This document shows, piece by piece, positions 60,628 through 64,000 of a stretch of 64,000 nt of DNA. Source of the DNA: Rikenella microfusus. Lineage in GTDB: Bacteria; Bacteroidota; Bacteroidia; Bacteroidales; Tenuifilaceae. Location of the stretch: positions 62,001-126,000 of the forward strand of contig DYKO01000001.1 in NCBI GenBank assembly GCA_020722565.1. The letters are read 5' to 3'. Each line of letters begins with the position of its first letter. The first letter of the stretch is position 1. A program made the position numbers and the translations under genes. The notes under the pieces are model-generated. The model had not been told where the DNA came from. It saw nothing but the letters and a program-made list of their open reading frames with translations, and did no database searches.

Positions 60628-62193
60628 TTAATTATCGGCCACATCCCACCAAACGCGGGTGTTCAGGTTATCGGGGCCCTGGCGCTCAATGGCTTCGCTT
60701 AGCTTAACACCATTACGGGCATACTCGTCAGAAGGATAGCGCAAGCGCTGGGGTATTCTGCCATCATTGAGCCCATCCACCGCAGGAGTAAGCAACGGGT
60801 AACCGGTTCTACGCCACTCAAACCATGCCTGCAAGCCCTGATCGAACATGGCCACCCATTTTTGGTTGTATATTTTTTCTAATTCTTTACCAGTTTCCCA
60901 AGCCCCATCGTGTGCTAGAAAGTCGTTAATGTAATCATCAATTGATCTGGCTACTCCCTGATATTCATCATAGTAAATGGGGACATTTTCAACTATTTCT
61001 TGAGCAAACTGCCGATACGATTCCCCTATGCCCTGCTCATAGTAGCCCTGTGCGGTTTGGGTAGCCACAGTAAGCAACCCTCTAAAGGTTGCCTCTGCCA
61101 AAAGGAAGTTAACCTCTGCGCTGCTTATAAACATACCAGGTGCATCGGGTTTTCTAAAGTACTCCCCTAATTTTGAAGTTCTTCGAATACCATTGCCTAG
61201 GTAAACAGCTGCTTTAGCCGAAGTTAAACCATTGGGCAACCCAATCCAGAACCCTCCGGCTGCGGGAGTTTCGGCATAAACCACTATACGCCAATCGGGG
61301 TGTTCATGCTTGTTGGGATTGTACATGGCATCAATCAGGGTTTTACTTACCCTATGATCGTCACGGGTTTTATAGGTCTCGTTAAGAGGATTATTGTTGG
61401 GGTATGAGCCCAAATATATTAATGCCGCGTTTTGAGAGTTATCGCTTATTAATGGATAAACTGCAGGGTTAGCAATCATTTGATCAATTTCCTGTCTAAT
61501 ATAGTCTTGATAATCAGACTTATTAGACATTCTCATTAGCAGCCGCAACCGGAGTGAATTGGCAAATCGCTTCCAAAGGGTAATGTCACCATCAAACAAT
61601 ATATCACCAGCAATTTTGGAACTGCTTGACGAAAGAAGTGAATCATTTGCTATTTTCAATGAAGCGATTATATCTAAATAGATTGATTCCTGTTGGTCGT
61701 AGCTTGGGGTATAGGTGCTATCAACTTTAAAAGCCTGCGAATAGGGAATATCACCGTATATATCGGTTAATACCGAGAAGATGTAACTTTTAAGCACAAG
61801 GGCAACCCCTTTATAGTTTTTGTTCCCTAAGCTATCGCCAATTTCATATATGCGTTGCACCTCAATGCCGGGGCCTGCATACAACTCGTTCCAAACCATA
61901 TTTATCACATCGTTACGGGGTACATAGCGGTCCTCATCGGTATATTGCACCTTAGCCATATGCTGAACCCAGCAGGAACCAATCTCATGTCCAAGCCAAA
62001 CGTCGAAAACCCGATCGGCAATACCCTCGATGGCATTGGCTAAAAGTTTATCGGGATAATTTTTATTTATATCAATGGCATTGGAATTCCTGTTTATTTC
62101 CACAAAATTATCGGTGCAAGAAAGCATAAAAATGCCACCCAAAACCACTAGTACCTGCAATATTTTAAATCTCCTTTTCATGGCTGTTGTCAA
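60628..62193 (-). CDS. SusD/RagB family nutrient-binding lipoprotein
   Basis: Lipobox FMLSC; AEVNFLLAEATFRGL; EKIYNQKWVAMFDQGLQAWFEWRRTGYP. Confidence 0.95.
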   Translation of the reverse strand: MTTAMKRRFKILQVLVVLGGIFMLSCTDNFVEINRNSNAIDINKNYPDKLLANAIEGIADRVFDVWLGHEIGSCWVQHMAKVQYTDEDRYVPRNDVINMVWNELYAGPGIEVQRIYEIGDSLGNKNYKGVALVLKSYIFSVLTDIYGDIPYSQAFKVDSTYTPSYDQQESIYLDIIASLKIANDSLLSSSSSKIAGDILFDGDITLWKRFANSLRLRLLMRMSNKSDYQDYIRQEIDQMIANPAVYPLISDNSQNAALIYLGSYPNNNPLNETYKTRDDHRVSKTLIDAMYNPNKHEHPDWRIVVYAETPAAGGFWIGLPNGLTSAKAAVYLGNGIRRTSKLGEYFRKPDAPGMFISSAEVNFLLAEATFRGLLTVATQTAQGYYEQGIGESYRQFAQEIVENVPIYYDEYQGVARSIDDYINDFLAHDGAWETGKELEKIYNQKWVAMFDQGLQAWFEWRRTGYPLLTPAVDGLNDGRIPQRLRYPSDEYARNGVKLSEAIERQGPDNLNTRVWWDVADN

Positions 62194-64000
62194 TTAAAAC
62201 TTAAAACTCAGATTAACACCAAAGCTTCGGGAGGTAGGATGCTGCCCAAACTCCAACCCCTGCACATTGGAGTTGCTAAAAGCAGTTTCCGGATCGATAT
62301 GGGGTACTCGTGCGTATAAAAGGGCTAAATTGCGTCCCACTATCGATATGGAAACATCCCTTATTGAGGTTTTACCTATTTTAGGGAACGTGTACCCCAA
62401 TTGAACCTCTCTCAATTTAACAAAACTTGCATCAAATATACTGGGGAAGGCAATATTATTGTTGTAAGCGGCCTTATTGAACTCTTCGGCCGATACCACA
62501 ACATTATTTTCGACCCAACGACCTTGCCCATCGGGCATTACGCCCACACCAACGATTCCACCCTCGCGCCCCTTTAGGGTTTCCTTTAGCACCCCGGAAT
62601 ATCTTCCCCAGGTAGTTGTCATTGAGTAAATTTCGCCTCCCCAACGGGCATCAAACAATAAGCTAAACGAAAGGTTTTTGTACCTAATAGTATTTGACAA
62701 ACCAGCTATCCAGTCGGGCGTGTAATTGCCAAGGCTCTTTAAATCGCCCTGTTGGGGCAACCCATCAATATAAACAATACTACCATTTTCGTCGCGTTCA
62801 AAATCGTAGCCATAAAGTTCACCAAATGGTTTACCCGGTTCAGCAATGACATTCAGGCTCCAGTAGGTATCGAGCACATACTGATCGAGCCCCGATACCA
62901 ATTCTTTTACCCTGTTAGCATTTATTGCAAAGTTAAGCCCCGTGGTCCATTCAAAACCGCTTCGGGTTCGTACAGGGATTCCGTTAATTGTCAGCTCCAC
63001 TCCCCTGTTATCGATTCTACCTGCATTTACAATGGTTGAGCTATAGCCGGTGGTGGTACTAATTGGTAACCTGATTATCTGATCATAGGTACTTTGTGAG
63101 TAGTAGGTCAAATCAAAAGCCAATCGGTTCATGAAAAGCCTCACATCGGCACCTAGTTCAAACGACTGTGTGCGCTGGGGTTTAAGATTGGGATTAGGTA
63201 AATCGTTGGGAATGTATATCTGTGCAATTTTTGTACCGGCTTGCCAACCGTCGTTAAAGCGATATACGGGTTTAAGCTGGTATGGACCTGTATCGGCACC
63301 CACCTGGGCCCAACCGGCACGTAGCTTGGCAAAGCTAAATGTTCGGGTTTGGATGTCAAATAAATCGGTGAGGACTGCCGAGAGGTTGAATGAGGGATAA
63401 AAGTAGGAATTGTTTTCCGTTGGCAACGTGCTCGACCAGTCGTTACGACCGGTGAAATCGAGGAACAGCGCATTTTCCCAAACGAATTGTCCATTAAAGT
63501 AAAGGCTGTTCATCCGTTTCTTTGCAAGATAGTTCATGGTTACCACTGGAACACGGGAGTTCTCAAAGGTGTAAACATCTGGTACGCTTAACTCGGTTAT
63601 GTAGGCGCTAATGGTTTGCGCATACTGATCCATTCTGTTTCCTCCAAAATTGAAGCTAAACGAGAACTTTTCCGAGAACGTTTTATTAATCATAAACATA
63701 AAGTCGGTATTTACCTCTCGGAAGGTTTGCTTCGATTCGCTCAAAAAGCCATAAGGGCTCTCAATATCGTCGTATGCCGATTGGGCATGATTGTAGTTGG
63801 TGTAGTAATCAATACCTATGCCGGTTTTAAAGCTCAGCCATTCGGCAATTTTTATGGTTGATGTTGCTTGTCCCAGCAACCTGTCCCTATCTAAACCGTT
63901 GAGGTTTTCGTAAAGGGTAAAGTAGGGATTATTATGGTAATTGTAGTTCCAGTTTCGCTTACTTCCATCGGGATACTCGTACTGCTTAAGATCTGCCACA
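62194..64000 (-). CDS. SusC/RagA family TonB-dependent receptor (C-terminal part; N-terminus beyond window)
   Basis: LDFTGRNDWSSTLP; LRAGWAQVGADTGPY; PQRTQSFELGADVRLFMNRLAFDLTYYSQST; TPDWIAGLSNTIRYKNLSFSLLFDARWGG; open at right edge. Confidence 0.95.
   Translation of the reverse strand, partial: VADLKQYEYPDGSKRNWNYNYHNNPYFTLYENLNGLDRDRLLGQATSTIKIAEWLSFKTGIGIDYYTNYNHAQSAYDDIESPYGFLSESKQTFREVNTDFMFMINKTFSEKFSFSFNFGGNRMDQYAQTISAYITELSVPDVYTFENSRVPVVTMNYLAKKRMNSLYFNGQFVWENALFLDFTGRNDWSSTLPTENNSYFYPSFNLSAVLTDLFDIQTRTFSFAKLRAGWAQVGADTGPYQLKPVYRFNDGWQAGTKIAQIYIPNDLPNPNLKPQRTQSFELGADVRLFMNRLAFDLTYYSQSTYDQIIRLPISTTTGYSSTIVNAGRIDNRGVELTINGIPVRTRSGFEWTTGLNFAINANRVKELVSGLDQYVLDTYWSLNVIAEPGKPFGELYGYDFERDENGSIVYIDGLPQQGDLKSLGNYTPDWIAGLSNTIRYKNLSFSLLFDARWGGEIYSMTTTWGRYSGVLKETLKGREGGIVGVGVMPDGQGRWVENNVVVSAEEFNKAAYNNNIAFPSIFDASFVKLREVQLGYTFPKIGKTSIRDVSISIVGRNLALLYARVPHIDPETAFSNSNVQGLEFGQHPTSRSFGVNLSFKF

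Overview
Bacteroidota (probably Bacteroidales) chromosomal segment. Evidence: SusC/SusD pair, CotH protein, ribosomal protein THX, TAnnTTTG-type promoter boxes and the general gene complement. It is mostly ordinary core-genome content: greA, tnaA, ubiA-family, pheT, lysC-lysA, gap, tsaC-type/mobA/fsa, uvrB, a molybdenum-cofactor operon (moeA-moaA-moaC-MOSC/mogA), trxA, CCA-adding enzyme, a PgpH-like HD protein, a methylmalonyl-CoA decarboxylase operon (mce-mmdA-LTD/OadG-BCCP-mmdB), an ECF sigma/anti-sigma module, an OPT transporter, pepT, and a SusCD locus cut by the right edge. I found no tRNA, rRNA, CRISPR array, transposon or phage. No clear new multi-gene system is visible. The best candidate for something undescribed is a structured leader upstream of lysC-lysA, with a terminator 30 nt before lysC, a nested stem and a short ORF. 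Other points worth checking: a SpoIIE-phosphatase ORF split by an apparent one-base frameshift, a greA transcript predicted to begin with a hairpin and carry a strong Shine-Dalgarno, an unusually compact MoaA, a lamin-tail/OadG fusion, a MOSC-MogA fusion, a repeat-rich surface protein behind an ECF sigma factor, and a 41-aa THX gene absent from the ORF track. All calls are by eye from sequence and supplied translations; no searches were run.
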